64,000 nt of DNA, taken from positions 1-64,000 of the forward strand of contig CAUJHV010000019.1 of NCBI GenBank assembly GCA_963205115.1, read 5' to 3'. Below the pieces are notes generated by a model. It was given only the letters and a program-made list of their open reading frames with translations, did not search any database and was not told the origin of the DNA. Below, one piece after another: positions 1-8,263 of the stretch. The position numbers and the translations under genes were made by a program. The DNA is from Pseudomonadota bacterium. GTDB taxonomy: Bacteria; Pseudomonadota; Gammaproteobacteria; Burkholderiales; Burkholderiaceae_C. Positions within the stretch are counted from its first letter, which is position 1. Each line of letters begins with the position of its first letter.

Positions 1-38
1 TTCGGCGGTTCGGCGGTTCGGCGGTTCGGCGGTTCGGC
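1..38. repeat. 8-bp tandem repeat at window edge
   Basis: The unit TTCGGCGG is repeated four times and followed by a partial fifth copy. The array reaches the first base, so its true length is unknown. It lies about 95 bp before the first permease gene. Slipped-strand length variation is possible but not shown. Confidence 0.9.
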
Positions 39-131
39 ATGCGGATGCGTCTGACGCGATGAATTCCTGGTCTTCGGAAGCCTTGTGACTTCATCTCTTG
101 TCGCGTCTCCAACGTTTGACATGAGCGGCGC

Positions 132-1304
132 ATGATGTCCCGGCGCGCGCTGGTCCTGCCCCTGGCCGCCTTCCTGGTGGTCTTCTTCGTCGTGCCGCTG
201 GCCTGGCTGCTTTCTCTGGCGGCGCGCGAGGCGGAGGTGCCGCGCGCGCTGCCGCGCACCTTGGCGGTGCTGCAGGGCTGGCAGGCGCCGCAAGCGTTGC
301 CGGGCACGGTGTGGAAGGCGTTTGCGGGTGATCTGGTGGCCGCACGCGAGGCGGGGACGCTGGCCGATGCGGCGCGGCGGCTGAACTACGAGGTGAACGG
401 GGTGCGCAGCACGCTGATGCGTGCGGCGCGGGCCGTATCGGGTGCAGCGCCGGACCAGGCGCTGGATGCCGCCTTCTTCGAGGCGGTCGATCCCGCGCTG
501 GCGTCGCCGGCATTCTTTGCGGCGGTCGAGCGCGCGCGCGGGCCGTTGTCGGCCTATTACCTGCTGGCCTCGGTCGATCTCTCGCGCGACGAGCAGGGGC
601 AGATCGAACGTGCGCCGGAATCCAACCGCATCTATGTCGACGTGCTGATGCGCACGCTGGTCATCAGCGCCAGCGTCACCCTCCTGTGCCTGGTGATGGG
701 CTTTCCGGTTGCGCTGCTGCTCACGCAGGTGCAGCAGCGCACGGCCGACTGGCTGATGGTGCTGGTTCTGCTGCCCTTCTGGACCTCGCTGCTGGTGCGC
801 ACCGCCGCCTGGGTGGTGGTGCTGCAGAAGGAGGGCATGGTCAACAAGCTGCTGCTGTCGCTGGGTGTCATCAGTGAGCCGCTGACGATGATCTACAACC
901 GCACGGGCGTGCTCGTGGCGATGACACACGTTCTGCTGCCCTTCATGATCCTGCCGTTGTACAGCGTGCTCAAGGCCATACCGCCGCAGTACATGCGCGC
1001 GGCGGCCAGCCTGGGCGCACCGCCGGCCACGCGCTTCGTGCGTGTCTTCCTGCCGATGGCCGCGCCGGGCGTGGCCGCGGGCTGCCTGATGGTCTTCATC
1101 CTGGCGCTGGGCTACTACATCACGCCGGCGCTGGTGGGCGGCGGCTCGGACCAGATGCTGTCGTACTTCGTGGCCACCTACACCACCGACACCGGCAACT
1201 GGGGCCTGGCCGCGGCGCTGGGCCTGCTGATGCTGGTGACGACGCTGGTGCTCTACACCGCCGCGCACCGCCTGTCCGGCGGGCGTGTGATGGCCACCGG
1301 ATGA
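132..1304 (+). CDS. ABC transporter permease, PotB-like
   Basis: Inner-membrane subunit of an ABC importer of the spermidine/putrescine (PotB) type, 390 aa. One membrane segment lies near residues 7-27, followed by an unusually long, mostly hydrophilic loop to about residue 165. A MetI-type permease domain follows, with the EAA loop that docks the ATPase near residues 287-307 (RAAASLGAPPATRFVR). The ATG at 132 was chosen because an upstream ATG at 121 meets a stop at once. The partner permease follows after 52 bp. The ATPase and binding protein are not downstream and probably lie upstream, outside the window. Substrate is not determinable; polyamine or another small organic cation is an inference from family. 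Confidence 0.88.
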   Translation: MMSRRALVLPLAAFLVVFFVVPLAWLLSLAAREAEVPRALPRTLAVLQGWQAPQALPGTVWKAFAGDLVAAREAGTLADAARRLNYEVNGVRSTLMRAARAVSGAAPDQALDAAFFEAVDPALASPAFFAAVERARGPLSAYYLLASVDLSRDEQGQIERAPESNRIYVDVLMRTLVISASVTLLCLVMGFPVALLLTQVQQRTADWLMVLVLLPFWTSLLVRTAAWVVVLQKEGMVNKLLLSLGVISEPLTMIYNRTGVLVAMTHVLLPFMILPLYSVLKAIPPQYMRAAASLGAPPATRFVRVFLPMAAPGVAAGCLMVFILALGYYITPALVGGGSDQMLSYFVATYTTDTGNWGLAAALGLLMLVTTLVLYTAAHRLSGGRVMATG

Positions 1305-1356
1305 GGGCGCTGCGCATGATTCGCTCGCATCGGCTCACAAGCCCTCGGGGGCACGC

Positions 1357-2142
1357 GTGATCTGGCTCTACCGCGGCTTCTGCGCGCTGGTGCTGGCTTT
1401 CCTGCTGCTGCCCATCGTGGCCATCGTGCCGCTGTCGTTTTCCAGCGGCTCCTTCCTGACCTACCCGCTGCCCGGCTGGTCGCTGCGCTGGTACGAAGAG
1501 GTCTTCACCGGCGGCAAGTGGCTGTCGGCACTGGCCAACTCGCTGAAGGTGGGCGTGGCGGCCACGGCGCTGTCGCTGGTGCTGGGCACGGCCGCGGCAC
1601 TGGGCCTGGCGCGCTGGCGGCACCCGATGGCGTCGCTGGCCAAGGCGCTGATGCTCTCGCCGATGATCGTGCCGGTCATCTTGGTGGCCGTTGGCTCGTA
1701 CTTCTTCCTCGCACCGCTGTCGCTGACGAGCACGTTCACCGGCTTGATCCTGGCGCACACGGTCATCGCCGTGCCCTTCGTGGTCGTGCCCGTGCTCACC
1801 GCACTCGATGGCCTGGACCCCAACCTCGCGCGTGCGTCCGCTGCCTGCGGCGCTGATCCGGTGACCACCTTCTTCCGCGTCACGCTGCCTTCCATCGTGC
1901 CGGCGATGGCCTCGGGCGCGCTGTTTGCCTTCGCTGCGTCGTTCGACGACGTGGTCATCGCGCTGCTCGTGGCAGGGCCGGAGCAGCGCACCCTGCCACG
2001 CGAGATGTTCTCCGGACTGCGCGACAGCATCACGCCGGCGCTCACCGCCGTGGCCACGGTGATGATCGTCTTCTCGACGACGCTGTTCCTGCTGATGCTG
2101 GCGCTGCAGCGGCGCTCGCGCCGTCTGGCCGAGAAGCGCTGA
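1357..2142 (+). CDS. ABC transporter permease, PotC-like
   Basis: Second inner-membrane subunit of the same importer, 261 aa, the normal length for PotC-like permeases, with about six hydrophobic segments. The EAA loop (RASAACGADPVTTFFRV) lies near residues 158-174. The start is a GTG at 1357; an ATG-initiated frame beginning near 1301 ends at this point in a different frame, so GTG is the only sensible start. It should pair with the preceding permease as a heterodimer. A block of simple repeats follows the stop codon. Confidence 0.88.
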   Translation: MIWLYRGFCALVLAFLLLPIVAIVPLSFSSGSFLTYPLPGWSLRWYEEVFTGGKWLSALANSLKVGVAATALSLVLGTAAALGLARWRHPMASLAKALMLSPMIVPVILVAVGSYFFLAPLSLTSTFTGLILAHTVIAVPFVVVPVLTALDGLDPNLARASAACGADPVTTFFRVTLPSIVPAMASGALFAFAASFDDVVIALLVAGPEQRTLPREMFSGLRDSITPALTAVATVMIVFSTTLFLLMLALQRRSRRLAEKR

Positions 2143-2164
2143 GCGCGCGTCGCACGTGCCGCGC

Positions 2165-2197
2165 GGCTGCGGCTGCGGCTGCGGCTGCGGCTGCGGC
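2165..2197. repeat. hexanucleotide tandem repeat (GGCTGC)5
   Basis: Five perfect copies of GGCTGC plus a partial copy lie 22 bp after the PotC-like permease stop. Two bases separate it from the next array. Confidence 0.92.
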
Positions 2198-2199
2198 AA

Positions 2200-2244
2200 G
2201 GCACGGCACGGCACGGCACGGCACGGCACGGCACGGCACGGCAC
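2200..2244. repeat. pentanucleotide tandem repeat (GGCAC)9
   Basis: Nine perfect copies of GGCAC lie between the permease gene and fadD, about 80 bp before the fadD start. A perfect non-triplet microsatellite of this length is unusual in bacterial chromosomes and would be prone to slippage. It is intergenic, so any effect would be on transcription or mRNA, not reading frame. Confidence 0.95.
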
Positions 2245-2327
2245 ATCCATGGTGCGCCCGCCGCTATCGTTACTCCCCTTCCCGCGGTGTCAGCCCATCG
2301 TCAGAATCGGTCGACGAAGGAGCCTTC

Positions 2328-3995
2328 ATGACCCACCCCTGGCTGGCCCAGTATCCGGCCGGTGTTCCGGCCGAGATCGACGCCTCGTCGTACGCGTCGC
2401 TGGTCGCACTGATGGCCGACAGCTTCAGGCGCCATGCCAGCCTGCCGGCCTACCACTTCATGGGTCGTGCGATCAGCTTCGAGCAGGTCGATCGCCTGTC
2501 GCGCACGCTCGCCGCCTGGCTGCAGTCGCAGGGCCTGGTGCGCGGCGACCGCGTGGCCATCATGATGCTCAACATCCCGCAGTACCCGGTGGCTGTCGCA
2601 GCCATCCTGCGCGCCGGCTTCGTGGTGGTCAACGTCAACCCGCTGTACACGCCGCGCGAGCTCGAACACCAGCTCAAGGACTCCGGCGCCAAGGCCATCT
2701 TCGTGCTCGAGATGTTTGCCGCCACGCTGCAGCAGGTGATCGCCTCGGTACCGACGAAGAAGGTCATCGTGGCCTCGATGGGCGACATGCTGGGCTTCTT
2801 CAAGGGCGTGCTCGTCAACCACGTGGTGCGCAAGCGGCGCAAGATGGTGCCGCCCTTCCAGTTGCCGCAGGCCGTGGCCTTCAACGACGCGGTCTCGCGG
2901 GGCCGCAGCCTGAAATTCACCGAGGCCGCGCTCGGCCCCGACGACATCGCGGTACTGCAGTACACCGGCGGCACCACCGGCGTCAGCAAGGGCGCCGTGC
3001 TGCTGCACCGCAACCTCGTGGCCAATCTGCTGCAGGCCGAAGCCTGGTACCAGCCTGCGCTGAAGAAGATCCCGCCCGGCGAGCAGATCGTCACCGTGTG
3101 CGCGCTGCCGCTGTATCACATCTTCGGTTTCAACACGAACATGATGCTGGGCCTGCGCATGGGCGGCTGCAACATCCTGATCGCCAATCCGCGCGACTTT
3201 CCGGGTGTCCTGAAAGAGCTGTCCAAGCACCGCTTCCACAGCTTTCCGGCCGTCAACACGCTCTTCAACTCGCTGGCCCATCACCCCGATTTCTCCAGCG
3301 TCGACTGGAGCTCGCTGAAGATCAGCGTGGGCGGCGGCATGGCGGTGCAGCAGGCCACGGCCAAGCTGTGGCTCGAGAAGACCGGCTGCCCGATCTGCGA
3401 AGGCTACGGGCTGTCCGAGACCAGCCCCTCGGTGAGCTGCAATCCGGTGGACGCCACGGCCTGGACCGGCACCATCGGCCTGCCCATGCCCGGCACGGTG
3501 ATGAAGATCATCGACGACGACGGCCGCGACGTGCCGCAGGGCGATCCGGGCGAGATCGCGGTCAAGGGGCCGCAGGTGATGGCCGGCTACTGGCAGCGGC
3601 CAGACGAAACCGCCAAGGTCATGACAGCCGACGGCTTTTTCCGTACCGGCGATATCGGCGTGATGGACGAACTCGGCTACTTCCGCATCGTCGACCGCAA
3701 GAAGGACATGATCCTGGTGAGCGGTTTCAACGTCTATCCGAACGAGGTCGAAGACGTGATCACCAGCATGCCGGGCGTGCTGGAGTGCGCCGCGGTGGGC
3801 ATCCCCGATGCCAAGGCCGGCGAGGCCGTGAAGGTCGTCATCGTGCGCAAGGACCCCGCCGTCACCGAGGCCGCCGTGCGCGCCTATTGCGAAGCCCACC
3901 TCACCGGCTACAAGCGGCCCAAGCTCATCGAGTTCCGCAACGAGCTGCCCAAGTCGGCCGTAGGCAAAATCCTCAGGCGCGAATTGCGCGGATGA
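2328..3995 (+). CDS. fadD: long-chain fatty acid–CoA ligase
   Basis: Activates long-chain fatty acids to acyl-CoA with ATP, giving an acyl-adenylate intermediate; entry to beta-oxidation, cytosolic or at the inner membrane. 555 aa, typical of FadD. The AMP-binding P-loop motif YTGGTTGVSKG is near residue 211. The C-terminal signature DGFFRTGDIG is near residue 436, followed by DRKKDMILVSGFNVYPNEVE. A strong ribosome site (AAGGAG) precedes the ATG. Its stop overlaps the start of the amidase gene as ATGA, so the two are probably translationally coupled. Exact chain-length preference cannot be read from sequence. Confidence 0.93.
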   Translation: MTHPWLAQYPAGVPAEIDASSYASLVALMADSFRRHASLPAYHFMGRAISFEQVDRLSRTLAAWLQSQGLVRGDRVAIMMLNIPQYPVAVAAILRAGFVVVNVNPLYTPRELEHQLKDSGAKAIFVLEMFAATLQQVIASVPTKKVIVASMGDMLGFFKGVLVNHVVRKRRKMVPPFQLPQAVAFNDAVSRGRSLKFTEAALGPDDIAVLQYTGGTTGVSKGAVLLHRNLVANLLQAEAWYQPALKKIPPGEQIVTVCALPLYHIFGFNTNMMLGLRMGGCNILIANPRDFPGVLKELSKHRFHSFPAVNTLFNSLAHHPDFSSVDWSSLKISVGGGMAVQQATAKLWLEKTGCPICEGYGLSETSPSVSCNPVDATAWTGTIGLPMPGTVMKIIDDDGRDVPQGDPGEIAVKGPQVMAGYWQRPDETAKVMTADGFFRTGDIGVMDELGYFRIVDRKKDMILVSGFNVYPNEVEDVITSMPGVLECAAVGIPDAKAGEAVKVVIVRKDPAVTEAAVRAYCEAHLTGYKRPKLIEFRNELPKSAVGKILRRELRG

Positions 3996-5386
3996 ACGCG
4001 GGCCCGGCCCGACTGCCGATGTTTCCCTTGCCTTCCCTGGCCACGCTGCGCGCGCAGCTGCAAGCCGGCTCGATCACCCACGAAGCGCTGCTCGATCAGG
4101 TGCTCGCGCGCCTGGACGACCCCGCTGCGGCACACGTCTTCACGCAGCGTTACGACGACCTCGCGCGCGCCGCCGCGCGCCAGGCCGACCTCGCGCAGCG
4201 CGCGGGCCTGGCGCTGTCGCCGCTGGCCGGCCTGCCCGTGAGCGTGAAGGACCTCTACGACGTCGCCGGTCAGCCCACCTGGGCCGGCGCGGCGCTGCGG
4301 CGCGGCAGCGCGCCGGCGGCCACGGCCGATGCACCCGCGGTCGCGCGGCTGCGCGCGGCAGGCGCGGCGCTGGTCGGCAAGACCAACATGACGGAGTTCG
4401 CCTTCTCGGGCGTGGGCATCAACCCGCATTTCGGCACGCCGGTGAATCCCAACGATGCGGCGGTGGCGCGCATCCCGGGCGGCTCGTCCTCGGGCGCGGC
4501 GGTCTCGGTGGCGCTGGGCCTGGCCGTGGCCGGGCTGGGCTCGGACACGGGCGGCTCGATCCGCGTACCGGCGGCGCTGTGCGGGCTGGTGGGCTTCAAG
4601 TGCACGCAGTCGCGCGTGCCGCTGGAGGGGGCCTTCCCGTTGTCGCACACGCTCGATACGGTCTGCGCGATGACACGCAGCGTCGACGACTGCCTGGCGG
4701 TGGACAGCGTCATCGCGGATGCGCCGCTGCGCGTGGCCGACCGCCCGCTGAGCGGCCGCCGCCTGGCGCTGCCGCGCACGCTGATGTTCGACGCCATGGA
4801 GCCCGCCGTCGCCACCGCCATCGAGCGCGCGCTGCAGGCGCTGTCGGCCGCGGGCGCGCAGATCGTCGAGCTGCCGCTGGCCGAGCTGGCCGAGGTCGGG
4901 CAGCTGAATGCCCCCGGCGGCTTTTCCTCGGTGGAGGCCTGGTCGATCCACCGCGCCGACATGCGCAGCCGCCGCGAGGCCTTCGACCCGCGCGTGGCCG
5001 CGCGCATCGCGCTGGGCGAACCGGTCAGCGCGGCCGATTACCTGCAGATGCAGCGCGCGCGCCGCGGTTGGATCGCCCGCATGACGGCGGTGCTGTCCGG
5101 CTTCGATGCACTGGTGTGCCCGACGGTGCCGATCCTGGCACCACCCATCGCCGCGCTGCAGGCCAGCGACGAGGCCTTCTTCAAGGCCAACGGCCTGCTG
5201 CTGCGCAACACCTTTGCGATCAACTTCCTGGACGGCTGCGCCTTCACGCTGCCCTGCCAGCGCACCGGGGAGCTGCCGGTGGGCCTGATGCTGTCGGCCA
5301 CGGCCGGCCAGGATGCCGTGCTGGCGTCCGTGGCCCGCGCCGCGGAGTCCGCCCTGCGTGCAGCCGGCCTGGGCGGGGCGCAGTGA
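3992..5386 (+). CDS. amidase signature family hydrolase
   Basis: Amidase of the amidase-signature family, 464 aa. The Ser–cisSer–Lys triad is visible: Lys in PVSVKDLYD, cis-Ser in GGSSSGAAVS, and the nucleophile in DTGGSIRVPA. These enzymes cleave amide bonds in small amides or in the GatA reaction. No gatB or gatC partner lies nearby, and the length fits a stand-alone catabolic amidase, so GatA is unlikely. The ATG at 3992 overlaps the fadD stop by four bases; an ATG at 4019 is an alternative start. Substrate unknown. Confidence 0.88.
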   Translation: MNAGPARLPMFPLPSLATLRAQLQAGSITHEALLDQVLARLDDPAAAHVFTQRYDDLARAAARQADLAQRAGLALSPLAGLPVSVKDLYDVAGQPTWAGAALRRGSAPAATADAPAVARLRAAGAALVGKTNMTEFAFSGVGINPHFGTPVNPNDAAVARIPGGSSSGAAVSVALGLAVAGLGSDTGGSIRVPAALCGLVGFKCTQSRVPLEGAFPLSHTLDTVCAMTRSVDDCLAVDSVIADAPLRVADRPLSGRRLALPRTLMFDAMEPAVATAIERALQALSAAGAQIVELPLAELAEVGQLNAPGGFSSVEAWSIHRADMRSRREAFDPRVAARIALGEPVSAADYLQMQRARRGWIARMTAVLSGFDALVCPTVPILAPPIAALQASDEAFFKANGLLLRNTFAINFLDGCAFTLPCQRTGELPVGLMLSATAGQDAVLASVARAAESALRAAGLGGAQ

Positions 5387-5495
5387 TCCAGCGGTCGGAT
5401 AGCTCGCGTGCCCATGGGCGGCACGGCGCAACGCCGCGTGTGTCGATCAGGCGGCTTCACGGGCCCGTGCAACGCGCCGTCTGCAGGAGGCTTCG

Positions 5496-6251
5496 ATGAG
5501 CCTGCGCATCTGCATCGGTCCGCTGCCCGTGCAGCCCGGCCTGACGCTGGACTTGCCCGCCGGCGCGGTGCGCCACCTGCAGGTGCGGCGCGCGCAGCCC
5601 GGTCAGACGTTTCAGGTTTTCGACGGCCTGGGCCACGAATGGCAGGCCGAGCTGCTGGCCATGGGCCGCCAGTCGGCGCAGGCGCGCATCGGCGAGCCGC
5701 TGGCGGTGGTGGCCGAGCTGCCCGTGGCCGTGACGCTGGCCGTGGGCATGCCAGCCAACGAGCGCATGGACAGCCTGGTGGAAAAGGCCACCGAGCTGGG
5801 CGTGGCCGCCATCCAGCCGCTGGTCACCGAGCGCGGCGTGCTGCGCCTGAGCGGCGAGCGCGCCCAGCGCCGGCAGATGCACTGGCAGGCGATCGCCGCT
5901 GCGGCCTGCGAGCAATGCGGGCGCGCCACCGTACCGCTTGTGCACGAGGTGCAGACCTTGGCCGCGTGGCTGGCGGTCTGTCAGACCACGGAGGCCTCGG
6001 TCACACGCGCGAGCCCGGCGCGCTGGCTGCTGTCGCCACACGGCGGCCTGCACGTCGGGGCGGCCGCCACGCAGGCCGGCGGCAGGCCGGCACAACTCCA
6101 CGTCCTCAGCGGTCCGGAGGGTGGTTTGACACCGGCGGAAGAAGCCACCGCACGCGCCGCGGGCTTCATTGCCGTGCAACTCGGAGCGCGTATCCTGCGT
6201 GCAGACACCGCGCCGCTGGCCTTGATGGCCTGGTGGGCACTCCAAACGTGA
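5496..6251 (+). CDS. rsmE: 16S rRNA (uracil-1498-N3) methyltransferase
   Basis: SAM-dependent SPOUT-class enzyme that methylates N3 of U1498 in 16S rRNA, 251 aa. An N-terminal PUA-like region (about residues 1-75) carries VRHLQVRRAQPG. The C-terminal SPOUT fold carries the SAM-binding knot GPEGGLTPAEE near residue 206 and the closing motif LGARILRADTAPLA, both diagnostic of RsmE. A good ribosome site (AGGAGG) precedes the ATG. It stands 109 bp after the amidase and 157 bp before the YidB gene. Confidence 0.95.
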   Translation: MSLRICIGPLPVQPGLTLDLPAGAVRHLQVRRAQPGQTFQVFDGLGHEWQAELLAMGRQSAQARIGEPLAVVAELPVAVTLAVGMPANERMDSLVEKATELGVAAIQPLVTERGVLRLSGERAQRRQMHWQAIAAAACEQCGRATVPLVHEVQTLAAWLAVCQTTEASVTRASPARWLLSPHGGLHVGAAATQAGGRPAQLHVLSGPEGGLTPAEEATARAAGFIAVQLGARILRADTAPLALMAWWALQT

Positions 6252-6408
6252 CAATGGTCACGCTTTGAGGCGTTGCCTGGGTCGTCCGCACATCGCTTGC
6301 CCGCATTGACCAGGAGGGTGCCTTCGGGCCCACTCGTGCCTCTTCGGGCGGCGGGCGGCAGTCGGTGCCGCGCTTCGACTCTTTCATCATCCCGACAGGA
6401 GGACAGTC

Positions 6409-6876
6409 ATGGGACTTCTCGATTCGATTTTGGGTGCCGCACTCGGCGGTGGACAACAGCAGGCAGCGCCCAGCGGCAATGCCGCGTTGCTGAACATGGT
6501 GCTGGGCATGCTGGCCAACGGTGGCGGCGGTCAGGCGGCCGGAGGCGCCACGGGCGGCCTGGCGGGGCTGGGCCAACTGGTCACGCAGTTCCAGCGCAGC
6601 GGTCTGGGCGATGTGGTGGGCTCCTGGGTCTCGACCGGCCAGAACCAGCCCATCCAACCCGACCAGCTCGGCCAGGTCCTGGGTCAGGACAAGATCGCCG
6701 GCATGGCGTCGCAACTGGGCATGAACCAGGGTGACCTGCTGGGCCAGCTGTCACAGATGCTGCCCGAGGTGGTCGACCGCCTGACACCTAACGGCCAAGT
6801 GCCGCAGCAGGCCGATCTGGGCAATCTCGGCCAGCTCGGCGGCATGCTCGCGGGCATGCTCGGCAACCGCCGCTGA
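6409..6876 (+). CDS. YidB family protein (DUF937)
   Basis: Small protein of the YidB/DUF937 family, 155 aa, function unknown. It opens with MGLLDSILGAALGGG, typical of the family, followed by a Gly/Gln/Ala-rich segment, then a helical region with the conserved WVSTGQNQPI and a run ending GMASQLGM. No signal peptide or membrane segment is seen. A strong ribosome site (AGGAGG) precedes the ATG. A clear intrinsic terminator follows ten bases after the stop, so it probably ends its transcript. Confidence 0.9.
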   Translation: MGLLDSILGAALGGGQQQAAPSGNAALLNMVLGMLANGGGGQAAGGATGGLAGLGQLVTQFQRSGLGDVVGSWVSTGQNQPIQPDQLGQVLGQDKIAGMASQLGMNQGDLLGQLSQMLPEVVDRLTPNGQVPQQADLGNLGQLGGMLAGMLGNRR

Positions 6877-6885
6877 GCGTGTGCG

Positions 6886-6912
6886 GGGCCTGCCCTGCGG
6901 GTGGGCCCTTTT
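6886..6912 (+). terminator. intrinsic terminator after the YidB gene
   Basis: A 10-bp stem (6886-6895 with 6899-6908, two G-U wobbles) closes a 3-nt loop and is followed by TTTT. It lies just past the YidB stop, in the space between convergent genes. Confidence 0.75.
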
Positions 6913-6985
6913 CCGCACCTTCGCGGGGACGCGAGGGGCAAGGGCGCGCGCAGGACACGCTGCACGGCGCGTCCAACGTGGCTGT

Positions 6986-8263
6986 TCAGCCGTCGGCTTC
7001 GCCGGCGCGTGCGCCGCGGTTCGAGCCTGCGACCAGGTCGAATCGAAACACCCGGCACTCCATCGGGCCGTTCCACATCGGCACACGTGCGCTTTCCTTC
7101 AGGCGCATGAGCGAGGGCAACTTCATGTCGGGGCTCAGCAGCCACGCGCGCCAGCCCGGATAGTGCCGCTTCCAGTGCGCCGCCAGCGCGCCGTAGAACT
7201 CGGCCGACGAGCCGCCGCCATCGAACCCTTCGCGCGGGGCCACGGCGCGTGACTGCCCGCTGCCCTTGGCCTCGATGCGCTCGCCGTAGGGCGGATTGAG
7301 CATCAGCACGCCCGGCACCGCGACGGGCGGCAGGCGCTGCAGCGCGTCCGCGGTCTTGAACGAAATCGCGTCCGCCACGCCGGCGCGTTCGGCATTGCGC
7401 TGCGCAAAGTCCGTCATCCGAAAGCTCACGTCGCCGGCAAAGATCGGCACGGCCGGCGCATGCACCGCCGCTTCGGCGTCTCGCCGCATCTGCTGCCAGG
7501 CGGCACGGTGCGGCAGGAACGGCCCCTGGCGCTCGAACGCAAAGTGGCGGCGCAGCAGGCCCGGCGCCATGCCGCAGGCGATCTGCGCAGCCTCGATGGC
7601 GATGGTGCCCGCGCCGCAGCAGGGGTCCAGCAGCGGGCCGTCTTCGGGGCGGCCTTGCCAGTCCGCGGCAGCCAGCATGGCCGCGGCCAGGGTCTCCTTC
7701 AGCGGGGCCTCGCCCTTGACACCCTCACGGCCGCCGCGCGCGTCGCGCCAGCCGCGCTTGAACAGCGCCTCGCCGGAGGTGTCCACATAGAGCACCGCAT
7801 GGTCGGGCCCGAGGTACAGCGCCAGTGGCAGATCGGGCCGCTGGGTGTCGACGGAGGGCCGCTCGCCGCAGGCCTCGCGCATCACGTCGCAGATCGCATC
7901 CTTGATGCGCAGCGTCGCGAAGTTCAGGCTGCGCAGCGGGCTGCGCTGCGCGTTCGTGTCCACACGCAGCGTCTGCTGCGGCGTGATCCACGACATCCAG
8001 TCCACCCGCCGTGCCAGGTCGTAGAGGTCGTGTTCGTCGCGGTAGGGGCCGTCGATCACCGGCCACAGCACGCGCTGCGCCAGGCGGCTGTGCAGGTTCA
8101 GCCGCATCGCGGTCTCGGCGTTGCCGCGCACCCAGACACCGCCGCGCGCATGCTCGGCGGGCAGCCCGCACAAACGCGTGACTTCAGCGGCCAGCAGCGC
8201 CTCGGCGCCACCGGCGGCGGGCAGGAACAACTCGACTTCGCGGGGGATCGGTGCGGGCGTCAT
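6986..8263 (-). CDS. THUMP-domain RNA N-methyltransferase (RlmL/YpsC family)
   Basis: Class I SAM-dependent RNA methyltransferase, 425 aa. An N-terminal THUMP RNA-binding region spans about residues 50-170. The Rossmann methyltransferase domain carries the SAM motif DPCCGAGT near residue 213 and the catalytic NPPYGER near residue 322, the base-amine methylation motif. It matches the short YpsC-like form, equal to the N-terminal half of E. coli RlmL (23S m2G2445) without the RlmK half. The ATG shares one base with the rpoN stop, which fixes the start and suggests co-translation. Target base is inferred, not seen. Confidence 0.9.
   Translation of the reverse strand: MTPAPIPREVELFLPAAGGAEALLAAEVTRLCGLPAEHARGGVWVRGNAETAMRLNLHSRLAQRVLWPVIDGPYRDEHDLYDLARRVDWMSWITPQQTLRVDTNAQRSPLRSLNFATLRIKDAICDVMREACGERPSVDTQRPDLPLALYLGPDHAVLYVDTSGEALFKRGWRDARGGREGVKGEAPLKETLAAAMLAAADWQGRPEDGPLLDPCCGAGTIAIEAAQIACGMAPGLLRRHFAFERQGPFLPHRAAWQQMRRDAEAAVHAPAVPIFAGDVSFRMTDFAQRNAERAGVADAISFKTADALQRLPPVAVPGVLMLNPPYGERIEAKGSGQSRAVAPREGFDGGGSSAEFYGALAAHWKRHYPGWRAWLLSPDMKLPSLMRLKESARVPMWNGPMECRVFRFDLVAGSNRGARAGEADG

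Noticed and set aside
2200..2244. Sigma-54 promoter suggested by GGCAC repeats before fadD
   Set aside because: The GGCAC units resemble a -24 box but no TTGC-type -12 element stands at the needed spacing.
1120..2250. Long minus-strand frame antisense to the second permease
   Set aside because: It is rich in Arg/Gln/His and runs into the repeat block; the plus-strand frame has clear permease motifs.
7010..7060. tRNA-like GGTTCGAGCC box
   Set aside because: It lies inside the coding sequence of the THUMP methyltransferase and no acceptor or anticodon arms can be formed.
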